Shown here piece after piece: positions 1 to 6,186 of a DNA stretch of 6,493 bases. Made by a program: the position numbers and the translations under genes. Each line of letters begins with the position of its first letter. Position 1 is the first letter of the stretch. Origin of the DNA: an uncultured Bacillota bacterium. GTDB lineage: Bacteria; Bacillota; Clostridia; Oscillospirales; Oscillospiraceae. The stretch is from assembly GCA_947383275.1 (NCBI GenBank), contig CANDCW010000112.1, positions 1 to 6,493 of the forward strand, in the 5' to 3' direction. The notes beneath the pieces were generated by a model. It worked only from the letters and a program-made list of their open reading frames with translations. It searched no databases and was not told the DNA's origin.

Positions 1-48
1 ACCAAATCAAACGTTCCCTTTCAAGGGACGCCATCAAAGGAGGAGCTT

Positions 49-438
49 ATGCAAACCAAAGAAAACTTTTGGGGGCAGATGTGCCCCCGCCTGCCCCGCG
101 TTTACATCCACACCATGACGGCGGTGCTGCTATGCGCGGCTCTGGCCCTCCCCGGCATGGCCGCCGCCAATACCGCCGGAAACGATATGTGGACAGTGGC
201 CCAAAACATCATCGTGGATGTATATAACCACATCGCCGGCATCAGCACCGCCCTGGCCGGGCTCATGTCCGCCATCGCGGTCATTGGGGTGAAGCTGTCT
301 GGCAACCAGCACAAGTCGGATCAAGCGTGGGACTGGCTCAAGCGCATCTGGGTGGCCTGGGCCGTCATCAACGGCATCGGGGCCTTCATTGCGTACATCA
401 CCCCGCAGTTCTCCGGCTTCAACACCCTGACGCCGTGA
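49..438 (+). CDS. Small conjugation membrane protein, VirB2/TrbC pilin-like topology
   Basis: This 129-residue protein probably contributes a small membrane or pilin-like subunit to a conjugative type IV secretion system. Seen in the sequence: a basic, long N-region (residues 1-17), a hydrophobic stretch 18-36 followed by an Ala-rich cleavage-like site (GMAAA, near residue 40), then two further hydrophobic segments at about 64-82 and 100-118 separated by a short charged loop (HKSDQAWDWLKR). A signal peptide plus two membrane helices is the classic VirB2/TrbC arrangement. It also resembles small proteins that precede TrbL-like genes in clostridial ICEs (possibly the DUF3852 group, from memory). 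The start is supported by AAAGGAGG at 36-43, five bases before ATG; the frame is open upstream to the window edge, so a longer form cannot be formally excluded. The TrbL-like gene starts four bases after its stop, so the two are probably co-translated. Function is inferred from topology and context, not from a catalytic motif. Confidence 0.72.
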   Translation: MQTKENFWGQMCPRLPRVYIHTMTAVLLCAALALPGMAAANTAGNDMWTVAQNIIVDVYNHIAGISTALAGLMSAIAVIGVKLSGNQHKSDQAWDWLKRIWVAWAVINGIGAFIAYITPQFSGFNTLTP

Positions 439-442
439 CGCC

Positions 443-2581
443 ATGCTGGAGTTTCTTTTTCGCGGCTTCTTCGAGTGGATCTACGGCCTGATCGTAGATA
501 TCTGGGGATTCATCGCCGGAGGGCTGCTGGACATCATGGGGCTGGATTTTGCCTACATCCAGTCCCACATCCCCATCATGGACGACATGGCCCGGGTGCT
601 GATGGCGGCGGGATGGGCGCTATTGCTGGGCAACCTGGTGTTCCAAGCGCTGAAAAGCATGGCGGCGGGCCTGGGCTTCGAGGGGGAAGACCCCAAGCTG
701 CTGTTCGCCCGTACCTTCGTGTTCGCCTTCCTGCTGCTGGCAAGCCCCCAGATCTGCCGGATCGGGCTGGACCTCACCTCCAGCATCATGGATTTGCTGA
801 GCATCCCGGACGCCACCAACGTGGCCCTGGTGGATGAGAGTATCTTCGGCACCCTCACCGCCTCCTGGCTCATGGCCATCATTTGCAGCGTCATCGTCAT
901 GTTCAAGGTGTTGAAGCTGGTCATCGAAATCGCCGAGCGGTATGTTATTCTGGCCATGCTGGCCCTCACCGCGCCCCTGGCTTTCGCCATGGGCGGCAGC
1001 AAAAACACCGCTTCCATCTTTACAGGCTGGTGCCGGATGTTCGGCTCCATGTGCCTGCTGATGGTCACCAACCTGGTGTGCTTCAAAATGCTGTTCTCGG
1101 TGGTGTCCACGGTGCCCTCCGGGCTGGATGTGCTGCCCTGGATGGTGCTGATCTTCGCCATCGTGAAGGTGGCCCACAAGTCGGATGAGATCATCACCCG
1201 CATCGGCTTGAATCCTGCCATCACCGGCGGGGGTGGCCGAACCCTGCTGGGCACAGTGGTGAATACCGCTGTGCGTACGGTGACAAGCCAGGCCACTAAA
1301 AGCGTAATGGGCAGCCTCGGCTTTGGGAACGGGGCCTCTGCTTCCAGCACCTGCTCTGGCGGTGGTGGCGGCTTCCGATTTGGATCCCGGTTCTCTGCCA
1401 GCGGCGGGGGACACTTCGGCGGCACCCGTGGCGGCGGACGTTCCAGCGGCGGCCAGACATCCGGGCGCGGGGCGCAAGCCGGCGGGCAGCCCGGCGGTTC
1501 CTTTGGCGGCGGACGCTCCTTTGGTGGCGATGGGCGGCACAGCGGGGCCGGGGACGGCTCCCAGGACTTCGGCGGATCGCGTGGCGGCGGCAGGTATACA
1601 TACCACAGCGCTGGACAGCAAAGCTCCGCCCAGCAGACCAGCACCCGGCAGGAAAATACGTCCCAGGCATCCGCTCAGCAGAATCATACCGGCGGCACTG
1701 GGACAAACACTGCCCGGGGCGGCGGACGGCCCCAGCAGGCCCGGAGAAGCTCTGTGCCCCCTGGAACCCGGCATCCCCACAGCTATGTGCCACCCTCCGG
1801 CACAGCCAATGCGCCTGCGCCTGGTGCGACGGGGGCAGGCAGTTTCCGGCCCGGTTCCGCAGGGACAGTGCCCAAGGGCGGCGCTCCCCATCCCGGCGTA
1901 GCAGGAATGGCGCCGAAAGGCACCGCGCCGAGGCAGCCCAACAGCCCTCAGCCCGGCGCGGCAGAAACGGGGCCGTCTCGCCAATCCACCCGATCCACTC
2001 ATTCCTCGGGCGGCAGTACGGTGAACAGCGCAACCCAGACCTCCGCCCAGACCAGTGTGACCATGGGTGGGGGCAGGCCGGGAAGTTCGACGGCACAGGT
2101 TCCGCCTGGCCCACCCCGGACGCCTCACCCTGGCGGGCCGTCGGCTCCAAAATCTGGGGCCAAGTCGGATAAGACACGCGTCACCCGGCGGGAAAACTCG
2201 GGCGCTGCCACGAAAACGCCCGCTGCTCCGTCCGCTTCTGGCTCCTCCCAGCCCGGTCCCACAGGAAAGCCGACCCGCACCACCCAGCGGCCCGCCGATT
2301 CCTCGCCCCGGCCCGGCAGGAATGTTCCCCCGGCCACAGCGGCATCCCCGGCAGGAGGCGCATCTGCCAGCCAGGCCCGGCAGGAAACGCGTACATCTGC
2401 CAAGCCTGCGTCTGCCCTGGTAAAGGGGGGCACTCCCACCATTCGCCCCGGCCCGGCAGGAACCGCGCCCAACGGCAAACAGGCGGCGGGGCAGTCTCAG
2501 GCGGCCAAGAATCGGACGACGCGGGCGAAACCTGCCCATCGTCCGCAGCCCAACAGGAGAGGAGGAAATAACCGTGGGTGA
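443..2581 (+). CDS. VirB6/TrbL-like conjugal transfer channel protein with long low-complexity tail
   Basis: This 712-residue protein is probably the polytopic inner-channel component of the ICE type IV secretion machine. Residues 1 to about 290 hold roughly six or seven hydrophobic segments (near 10-33, 50-70, 88-110, 138-162, 165-184, 195-222 and 228-243). They end in a conserved-looking amphipathic stretch, KVAHKSDEIITRIGLNPAITG, typical of TrbL-like proteins from clostridial ICEs. From about residue 298 to the end the protein is low complexity: first Gly/Ser/Arg rich (GGGR-type runs to about 395), then Pro/Ala/Thr/Ser rich, finishing strongly basic (KNRTTRAKPAHRPQPNRRGG). The membrane domain has normal size for the family; the tail of about 415 residues is unusually long. 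The ATG lies four bases after the preceding stop and lacks a clear Shine-Dalgarno, which suggests translational coupling. Its end overlaps the peptidase start by 8 bp. The tail's location (cytoplasm or cell wall) cannot be decided from sequence. Confidence 0.85.
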   Translation: MLEFLFRGFFEWIYGLIVDIWGFIAGGLLDIMGLDFAYIQSHIPIMDDMARVLMAAGWALLLGNLVFQALKSMAAGLGFEGEDPKLLFARTFVFAFLLLASPQICRIGLDLTSSIMDLLSIPDATNVALVDESIFGTLTASWLMAIICSVIVMFKVLKLVIEIAERYVILAMLALTAPLAFAMGGSKNTASIFTGWCRMFGSMCLLMVTNLVCFKMLFSVVSTVPSGLDVLPWMVLIFAIVKVAHKSDEIITRIGLNPAITGGGGRTLLGTVVNTAVRTVTSQATKSVMGSLGFGNGASASSTCSGGGGGFRFGSRFSASGGGHFGGTRGGGRSSGGQTSGRGAQAGGQPGGSFGGGRSFGGDGRHSGAGDGSQDFGGSRGGGRYTYHSAGQQSSAQQTSTRQENTSQASAQQNHTGGTGTNTARGGGRPQQARRSSVPPGTRHPHSYVPPSGTANAPAPGATGAGSFRPGSAGTVPKGGAPHPGVAGMAPKGTAPRQPNSPQPGAAETGPSRQSTRSTHSSGGSTVNSATQTSAQTSVTMGGGRPGSSTAQVPPGPPRTPHPGGPSAPKSGAKSDKTRVTRRENSGAATKTPAAPSASGSSQPGPTGKPTRTTQRPADSSPRPGRNVPPATAASPAGGASASQARQETRTSAKPASALVKGGTPTIRPGPAGTAPNGKQAAGQSQAAKNRTTRAKPAHRPQPNRRGGNNRG
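1340..2578 (+). repeat. Low-complexity coding region with short internal direct repeats (tail of TrbL-like gene)
   Basis: This part of the TrbL-like gene encodes the Gly/Ser then Pro/Ala/Thr tail. Short nucleotide motifs recur. CCCGGCAGGAA occurs at 1644-1654 and, as GCCCGGCAGGAA, at 2311-2322, 2375-2386 and 2451-2462. The copies at 2303-2322 and 2443-2462 are identical over 20 bases. At protein level, variants of a P-G-x-A-G-x-x-P-[KN]-G motif recur (for example PGSAGTVPKG, PGVAGMAPKG, PGPAGTAPNG). Such tails can grow and shrink by slippage or unequal recombination, so length is likely to vary between related elements. Confidence 0.7.
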
Positions 2582-3722
2582 AAACGAAAACCGGGCCGGC
2601 GGCGCGGCCAGGGCGGCGGCTCATATCGCTGCGGCCTTGGCCACTACGGGGGCCAAGGGCGCGGCCCTGGCCGCAGCCCAGGAGGCCGCGCCCTTCCTGG
2701 TCAAGCTGGCGGCTGGGCTGCTGATCCTGTTGCTGCTCATCCCCATGCTGGTGTTCACCGCCCTGCCCAACATCTTTTTCGGCTATGACAGCTCTACCAC
2801 ACCCGAAATCATGGATCTCACCACGTCGGCCCACGGGCTGGAGGTGGTCTATCAGAACATTGAGCGGAAAAATCAATCTGTCATTGACCGGCTGGTGGAA
2901 AGCATTCTTCCGAGTTTTATGACGGAGGATGTACCCGATTACGACGATTACACGGTGGAAAAATCCCTGGGAAATGTGAATCACTACTGGCTCATCGCCA
3001 TCGGCTCCGTTCGGTACAAGCAGGATCTCAACGTCATGGACGAACCAACCATCGAAAAGCTGCTTTCCGACAAGCTGACCTATACCGCTTCCATTACAGA
3101 CCGCGTCCTGCATATCTCGGTTCGGGATCTGACGCCGGACGCCTACATGGACAAGCTGGGCTTCACCCAGGAGGAAAAAGACTGGGCGGCCCTGCTCTAC
3201 TCGGTGATGGCAGACGGCCAGAGCGTCAGCCCCGGCGACACCGACGGCCTGGGCCAATACGGCACGGACTACGGGAACGTCACTTTTGCTCATGCCGACA
3301 CCCCCGTGGTCTACTACAATCAGACAGACGCCCGGTGGGGCAATAAGCTCTATGGCCGCACCGGCACCATCGGCTGGGAGGGCTGCGGCCCCACCGCCCT
3401 GGCCATGGTGGTGGCGTCCATGACGGACAATAAGGTAACGCCCTATGACGTGGCCCAGTGGTCTGTCCGAAACGGCTACCGCTGTGAGGGCAACGGGAGC
3501 TACCACAGCCTGATCCCCAACGGCGGCGAGCACTACGGCCTCACCGTTGACAAAATCGGCAAGGACAGCAAAAAGCTGGTGGAGGCGCTGGAATCGGGCA
3601 AGCTGGTCATCGCCATCATGGCCCCGGGGCACTTCACCACCACCGGCCATTTCATCGTCCTGCGGGGTATCACCGAGGAGGGCAAGGTGCTGGTGGCAGA
3701 CGTGCGCCCAGATAGGGCGTGA
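2574..3722 (+). CDS. Membrane-anchored C39-like cysteine peptidase, exon 1 (true exon ends at 3701)
   Basis: This is the 5' part of a papain-like C39-family peptidase, likely displayed outside the membrane as part of the conjugation apparatus. The GTG start at 2574 is chosen because AGGAGG lies at 2560-2565, eight bases upstream; it overlaps the TrbL-like stop by 8 bp. Residues 1-40 are Ala rich, 45-64 form a single transmembrane helix, 70-240 are an unassigned linker domain (contains HYWLIAIGSVRYKQD), and from about 244 a C39-like domain begins (YYNQTDARWG). The nucleophile is C271 in EGCGPTA, the general base H359 in GHFIVLRG, and D376 in VLVAD is the likely third catalytic residue. The exon ends after D376 at base 3701, where a group II intron begins. 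Without splicing, translation adds six intron-encoded residues (VRPDRA) and stops at 3720-3722, giving 382 residues. With splicing it continues at 6187 to give 411. Substrate is unknown: many C39-like domains cleave peptides, while some conjugation peptidases act on the cell wall. Confidence 0.85.
   Translation: MGENENRAGGAARAAAHIAAALATTGAKGAALAAAQEAAPFLVKLAAGLLILLLLIPMLVFTALPNIFFGYDSSTTPEIMDLTTSAHGLEVVYQNIERKNQSVIDRLVESILPSFMTEDVPDYDDYTVEKSLGNVNHYWLIAIGSVRYKQDLNVMDEPTIEKLLSDKLTYTASITDRVLHISVRDLTPDAYMDKLGFTQEEKDWAALLYSVMADGQSVSPGDTDGLGQYGTDYGNVTFAHADTPVVYYNQTDARWGNKLYGRTGTIGWEGCGPTALAMVVASMTDNKVTPYDVAQWSVRNGYRCEGNGSYHSLIPNGGEHYGLTVDKIGKDSKKLVEALESGKLVIAIMAPGHFTTTGHFIVLRGITEEGKVLVADVRPDRA
3690..3701 (+). 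other. Intron target site IBS2 and IBS1 in the 5' exon
   Basis: The last six exon bases, GCAGAC (3696-3701), are IBS1, and CTGGT at 3690-3694 is the IBS2 position. IBS1 can pair with EBS1 GTCGGC at 3980-3985 in five of six positions (A3698 faces G3983). TGGT at 3691-3694 pairs perfectly with ACCA at 3924-3927. The first base of the 3' exon, C6187, can pair with G3979, the delta base just 5' of EBS1. The pairings fit the spacing known for Ll.LtrB (IBS1 at -1 to -6, IBS2 at -8 to -12). Confidence 0.75.
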
Positions 3723-3915
3723 TTAGAAGTAGAAAAATGGTACTACCCCGTAAGATAACGCGGGAGACAACCTGCCTGACCGGGGGGCGAAAGCTGATAC
3801 GGGAACATAGCATGGCAGGAAAGCGGTAAGTTGCCTAAAGGCAATTTGGCACGACTGAACCGCGATGTCAAGCGGATATGAGGATAGAACTGGGTTTGTT
3901 ATTGCGAGCTTCGAG

Positions 3916-3942
3916 TTTCCTTTACCAAGAGGACAGAGGAAA
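3916..3942 (+). other. EBS2 stem-loop of the intron
   Basis: TTTCCT (3916-3921) pairs with AGGAAA (3937-3942) to expose a loop holding ACCA (3924-3927), which complements exon bases 3691-3694. The stem and its GAGGAAAGTG 3' flank correspond in position to the Ll.LtrB EBS2 hairpin. Confidence 0.68.
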
Positions 3943-3967
3943 GTGCCTGAAACCTCTGATATGAGTA

Positions 3968-3994
3968 CATTTGGGTATGGTCGGCACCCAAATG
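3968..3994 (+). other. EBS1/delta stem-loop of the intron
   Basis: CATTTGGGT (3968-3976) and ACCCAAATG (3986-3994) form a perfect 9-bp stem with a nine-base loop, ATGGTCGGC (3977-3985). EBS1 is GTCGGC (3980-3985), pairing with exon GCAGAC apart from one G/A mismatch; G3979 is the delta base facing C6187. The position after GAAACCTCTGAT corresponds to that of EBS1 in Ll.LtrB. Confidence 0.78.
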
Positions 3995-4250
3995 GTTATC
4001 AATCAACTCATAAGACACGCTGGAGAGCCAGTGGTAAAGAAGCGAAAGCATATCCGACAATCCGCATACCAACTAATCACGTTAACTGGGGATTGCCTAA
4101 ACAGGAATGCCATGGGGAGGTGAACAACGGCTATGACAATTTGTGTCTGAATATCCTGCAAGGCAACGGAGCCGCCATAGTAGTCAATGAGAGGGATAAT
4201 GACCCTTACACGGCGAAGGGCGGCAGTCATTACATGCCAAAATCAACAGC

Positions 4251-4275
4251 GATTAGGGAGGAATACCTCACAATG
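4251..4275 (+). promoter_or_regulatory. Domain IVa ribosome binding site and hairpin controlling maturase translation
   Basis: GATTAGGGAGGAATACCTC precedes ATG 4273-4275. AGGGAGG (4255-4261) is a strong Shine-Dalgarno, and GAGG (4258-4261) can pair with CCTC (4266-4269) across an AATA loop, partly hiding it. The sequence is nearly the same as the start of Ll.LtrB domain IVa, where the maturase binds this region and represses its own translation. The same autoregulation is inferred here. This site also fixes the maturase start. Confidence 0.8.
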
Positions 4276-6084
4276 AAACCAACAATGGAGATTTTGGAGA
4301 ATGTCAAGCAAAACTCTGCGAGGAACAAGGACGAGGTTTTTACCCGGTTATACCGCTATATGCTTCGCCCAGACCTGTACTATCAGGCGTATCAAAACCT
4401 GTACGCAAATAATGGAGCGTCAACCCAGGGGATAAATGAGGACACGGCGGACGGTTTCAGCAAAGCAAAAATAGAACGAATCATCAAGATGCTTGCTGAC
4501 GAAACCTACACCCCGCACCCGGCCCGCCGTACTTATATCCAGAAAGCAAACGGGAAAATGCGCCCCTTGGGAATCCCCACCTTTACGGACAAGCTGGTGC
4601 AAGAGGTCCTGCGAATGATACTGGAAGCGGTATATGAACCTGTGTTTCTGGACTGCTCCCATGGATTTCGGCCTAATCGGAGCTGCCATACCGCCCTAAA
4701 ATCAATCAAAAAGGGTTTCAATGGCATCCGCTGGTTTGTGGAAGGTGACATTAAAGGCTGTTTTGACAACATAGACCATTCAGCTTTGGTGGGCATTATC
4801 AGCAGCAAAATCAAAGATGCGCGACTCATCAAGCTGATTTGGAAACTGCTGAAAGCGGGATATTGTGAAGATTGGCAGTACCACATGACATACAGCGGGA
4901 CACCGCAGGGCGGAATCTGCTCGCCGATTTTTGCAAACATCTACCTGCATGAGCTGGACAAGTTTGTTGTCAATCTCGCGAAAAACTTCGATAAACCCAA
5001 AGAGAAGAAGTTTACGCCGGAATATCAGAAGATTGCCAGTAAACTGGAATATATCCGCAAAAAACTCATAGTTGCCGAAGACCGTGAAAAATCTGAACTT
5101 TTACGTCGGCGGGAAACACTGCGCAAAGAGCTGATTAAAACGCCCTGCAAATCGCAGACGGATAAAAAGCTGAAATATGTGCGCTATGCGGATGATTTTC
5201 TGATTGGAGTGAATGGGAACAAGGAGGATTGTGCGCGAATTAAGCGCCAGTTGTCGGAGTTTATTGCGGGGACGCTGAAAATGGAACTCAGCGAGGAGAA
5301 GACGCTTATCACCCACAGCAATGAATACGCCAGATTTTTAGGTTATGATGTGCGGGTCAGACGCAACGGCCAAATCAAGCACGGAGGGCCGGGAAGCCGT
5401 ACCAAAAGGACTTTGAATGGTATGGTAGAACTCTGTGTGCCATTTGAGGATAAAATCATGCCTTTTCTGTTTGATAAAAAAGTGATATGTCAGACAGAGG
5501 ACGGCAGAATCAAGCCGGAGCGCCGGAAAACCTTGCTGCGATGTACTGACCTTGAAATCATATCTGCTTATAATGCAGAACTGCGGGGACTTTGCAACTA
5601 CTATTCTATAGCGAGTAATTTCGGGAAACTGAATTATTTTGCGTATCTGATGGAGTATAGCTGCCTAAAAACCCTTGCGGGAAAGCACAAAAGCAAAATC
5701 AGTAAAATCAAGGCGCAGTACAAAGATGGACGGGGCGGTTGGGGGATACCCTATGAAACCAAACAGGGGCGAAAACGCTGCTATTTTGCAAAATACAGCG
5801 ATTGCAAAGATGCTTGGAATCCCACCGACCAAATCTCAAATGCTGTTGTGCGCTTTGCGTATACTACAACAACGCTTGAAAAACGTCTATCCGCAAAAGT
5901 CTGTGAGTTATGCGGAGCGACCGATGCAGAACACTACGAAATCCATCATATCCGTAAGGTGAAGGATTTGCAGGGCAAGGAAACCTGGGAGCAAATCATG
6001 ATTGCCAAACGGCGCAAAACGTTAGTGGTCTGTGAAAGCTGCCATAAGCTGATTCATAGAAAAAAGTTTTGTAAAACGGAGTAA
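4273..6084 (+). CDS. ltrA: Group II intron reverse transcriptase/maturase/HNH endonuclease (LtrA-like)
   Basis: This 603-residue protein helps the intron RNA fold and splice, then copies it into DNA at the target site. LtrA of Lactococcus is 599 residues, so it is full length. The start at 4273 is chosen over the upstream in-frame ATG at 3865 because of the strong ribosome binding site and because MKPTMEILENVKQN aligns with the LtrA N-terminus. Reverse transcriptase motifs include D159 in GDIKGCFDNIDH, TPQGG at 210-214 and the catalytic YADD at 305-308 (D307, D308). The maturase (X) domain covers roughly 390-540 and contains ELRGLCNYYS after LEIISAYN. The C-terminal HNH endonuclease has zinc-type pairs C544/C547 and C587/C590, with H558, H559 and H595. 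No frameshift or missing catalytic residue is seen. Codon use is more AT rich than in the conjugation genes. It is encoded in intron domain IV and should act mainly on its own intron. Confidence 0.97.
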   Translation: MKPTMEILENVKQNSARNKDEVFTRLYRYMLRPDLYYQAYQNLYANNGASTQGINEDTADGFSKAKIERIIKMLADETYTPHPARRTYIQKANGKMRPLGIPTFTDKLVQEVLRMILEAVYEPVFLDCSHGFRPNRSCHTALKSIKKGFNGIRWFVEGDIKGCFDNIDHSALVGIISSKIKDARLIKLIWKLLKAGYCEDWQYHMTYSGTPQGGICSPIFANIYLHELDKFVVNLAKNFDKPKEKKFTPEYQKIASKLEYIRKKLIVAEDREKSELLRRRETLRKELIKTPCKSQTDKKLKYVRYADDFLIGVNGNKEDCARIKRQLSEFIAGTLKMELSEEKTLITHSNEYARFLGYDVRVRRNGQIKHGGPGSRTKRTLNGMVELCVPFEDKIMPFLFDKKVICQTEDGRIKPERRKTLLRCTDLEIISAYNAELRGLCNYYSIASNFGKLNYFAYLMEYSCLKTLAGKHKSKISKIKAQYKDGRGGWGIPYETKQGRKRCYFAKYSDCKDAWNPTDQISNAVVRFAYTTTTLEKRLSAKVCELCGATDAEHYEIHHIRKVKDLQGKETWEQIMIAKRRKTLVVCESCHKLIHRKKFCKTE

Positions 6085-6091
6085 TGATGGC

Positions 6092-6125
6092 GAGCCGTGT
6101 ACATCGAGAGGTGTAAGCACGGTTC
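6092..6125 (+). ncRNA. Group II intron domain V (catalytic hairpin)
   Basis: A 34-nt hairpin, the family's standard length. GAGCCGTG (6092-6099) pairs with CACGGTTC (6118-6125), and ACATC (6101-6105) pairs with GGTGT (6110-6114) around a GAGA tetraloop of the GNRA type. A two-base AA bulge (6115-6116) separates the stems. The catalytic AGC triad is at 6093-6095. The domain appears fully competent for metal binding and splicing. Confidence 0.93.
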
Positions 6126-6126
6126 T

Positions 6127-6186
6127 GAGAGGGGGTGGCGCAAACCTGCCGCAGAAATGCGGTAAGGCGGCGCTTCCCTACTCTAC
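6127..6186 (+). ncRNA. Group II intron domain VI with branch-point A and 3' splice site
   Basis: A stem between the GGGGGTGGCGC side (6131-6141) and GGCGCTTCCC (6170-6179) surrounds an inner hairpin, CCGCA/TGCGG (6149-6153 and 6158-6162) with a GAAA loop. A6180, seven bases from the 3' end, corresponds to the bulged branch-point A of Ll.LtrB. The intron ends with AC at 6185-6186, the usual AY ending, directly followed by exon 2. Confidence 0.82.

Larger units (their letters stand above)
3702..4250 (+). ncRNA. Group II intron ribozyme domains I-III
   Basis: This stretch, with no protein gene, is the 5' catalytic RNA of the intron. It begins with the GUGCG consensus and contains the domain I exon-binding hairpins (EBS2 loop near 3922-3936, EBS1 loop 3977-3985). 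Further downstream comes a block related to Ll.LtrB domains II-III (for example GGGATAATGACCCTTACA at 4193-4210, comparable to Ll.LtrB AGGGTAACGCCCTTTACA). A continuous reading frame happens to cross 3865-4272 in phase with the maturase, but the conserved RNA features indicate it is noncoding. Exact domain limits are estimated by memory of Ll.LtrB. Confidence 0.85.
3702..6186 (+). mobile_element. Group II intron, Ll.LtrB-like (IIA / mitochondrial-like class), full length
   Basis: A 2485-bp self-splicing retroelement. Its 5' end, GTGCGCCCAGATAGGGCG, matches the start of lactococcal Ll.LtrB as I remember it, and downstream blocks are also shared (GTAAGATAAC, CGAAAGCTGATACGGGAACA, GAGGAAAGTG, CTGGGGAT followed by GCCTAAACA). 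The 3' end CCCTACTCTAC parallels Ll.LtrB CCCTACTTCAC. The boundaries are confirmed independently because removing 3702-6186 restores the peptidase frame. The order is domains I-III (3702 to about 4240), domain IV with the maturase ORF (to about 6090), domain V (6092-6125) and domain VI (about 6127-6180). All parts appear intact, so the element should be able to splice and possibly retrohome. It is visibly lower in GC than the flanking conjugation genes, consistent with independent arrival. Confidence 0.95.

Noticed and set aside
1323..1901. Alternative plus-strand frame within the TrbL-like tail
   Set aside because: Low-complexity Pro/Ala sequence in a GC-rich region that gives open shadow frames. 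There is no distinct ribosome binding site or domain, and the main frame continues from a clear membrane domain.
620..2539. Long minus-strand open frame (639 codons) opposite the TrbL-like gene
   Set aside because: It is Arg/Gly/Ala-rich with no domain, and arises because the GC-rich low-complexity coding strand avoids stops on the opposite strand. Several other overlapping frames (553-1644, 1296-2177, 2125-2478) have the same explanation.
1340..2578. Possible CRISPR-like or satellite array in the repeated GC-rich stretch
   Set aside because: The repeats are short, irregularly spaced, lie inside one continuous coding frame and reflect repeated Pro/Gly/Ala motifs; there is no regular repeat-spacer structure.
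2181..3650. Minus-strand open frame (489 codons) opposite the peptidase
   Set aside because: It spans two unrelated plus-strand genes and lacks recognisable domains, while the plus-strand frame has clear catalytic motifs and a ribosome binding site.
2574..3722. Peptidase as a pseudogene truncated by an insertion
   Set aside because: The insertion is an apparently intact self-splicing intron and its removal restores the frame exactly, so an intron-split functional gene is the better reading.
3865..4272. In-frame 136-codon N-terminal extension of the maturase
   Set aside because: This segment is ribozyme domain I-III RNA with recognisable EBS hairpins and Ll.LtrB-like blocks. The maturase has its own strong ribosome binding site at 4255-4261 and a family-sized 603-residue product from 4273.
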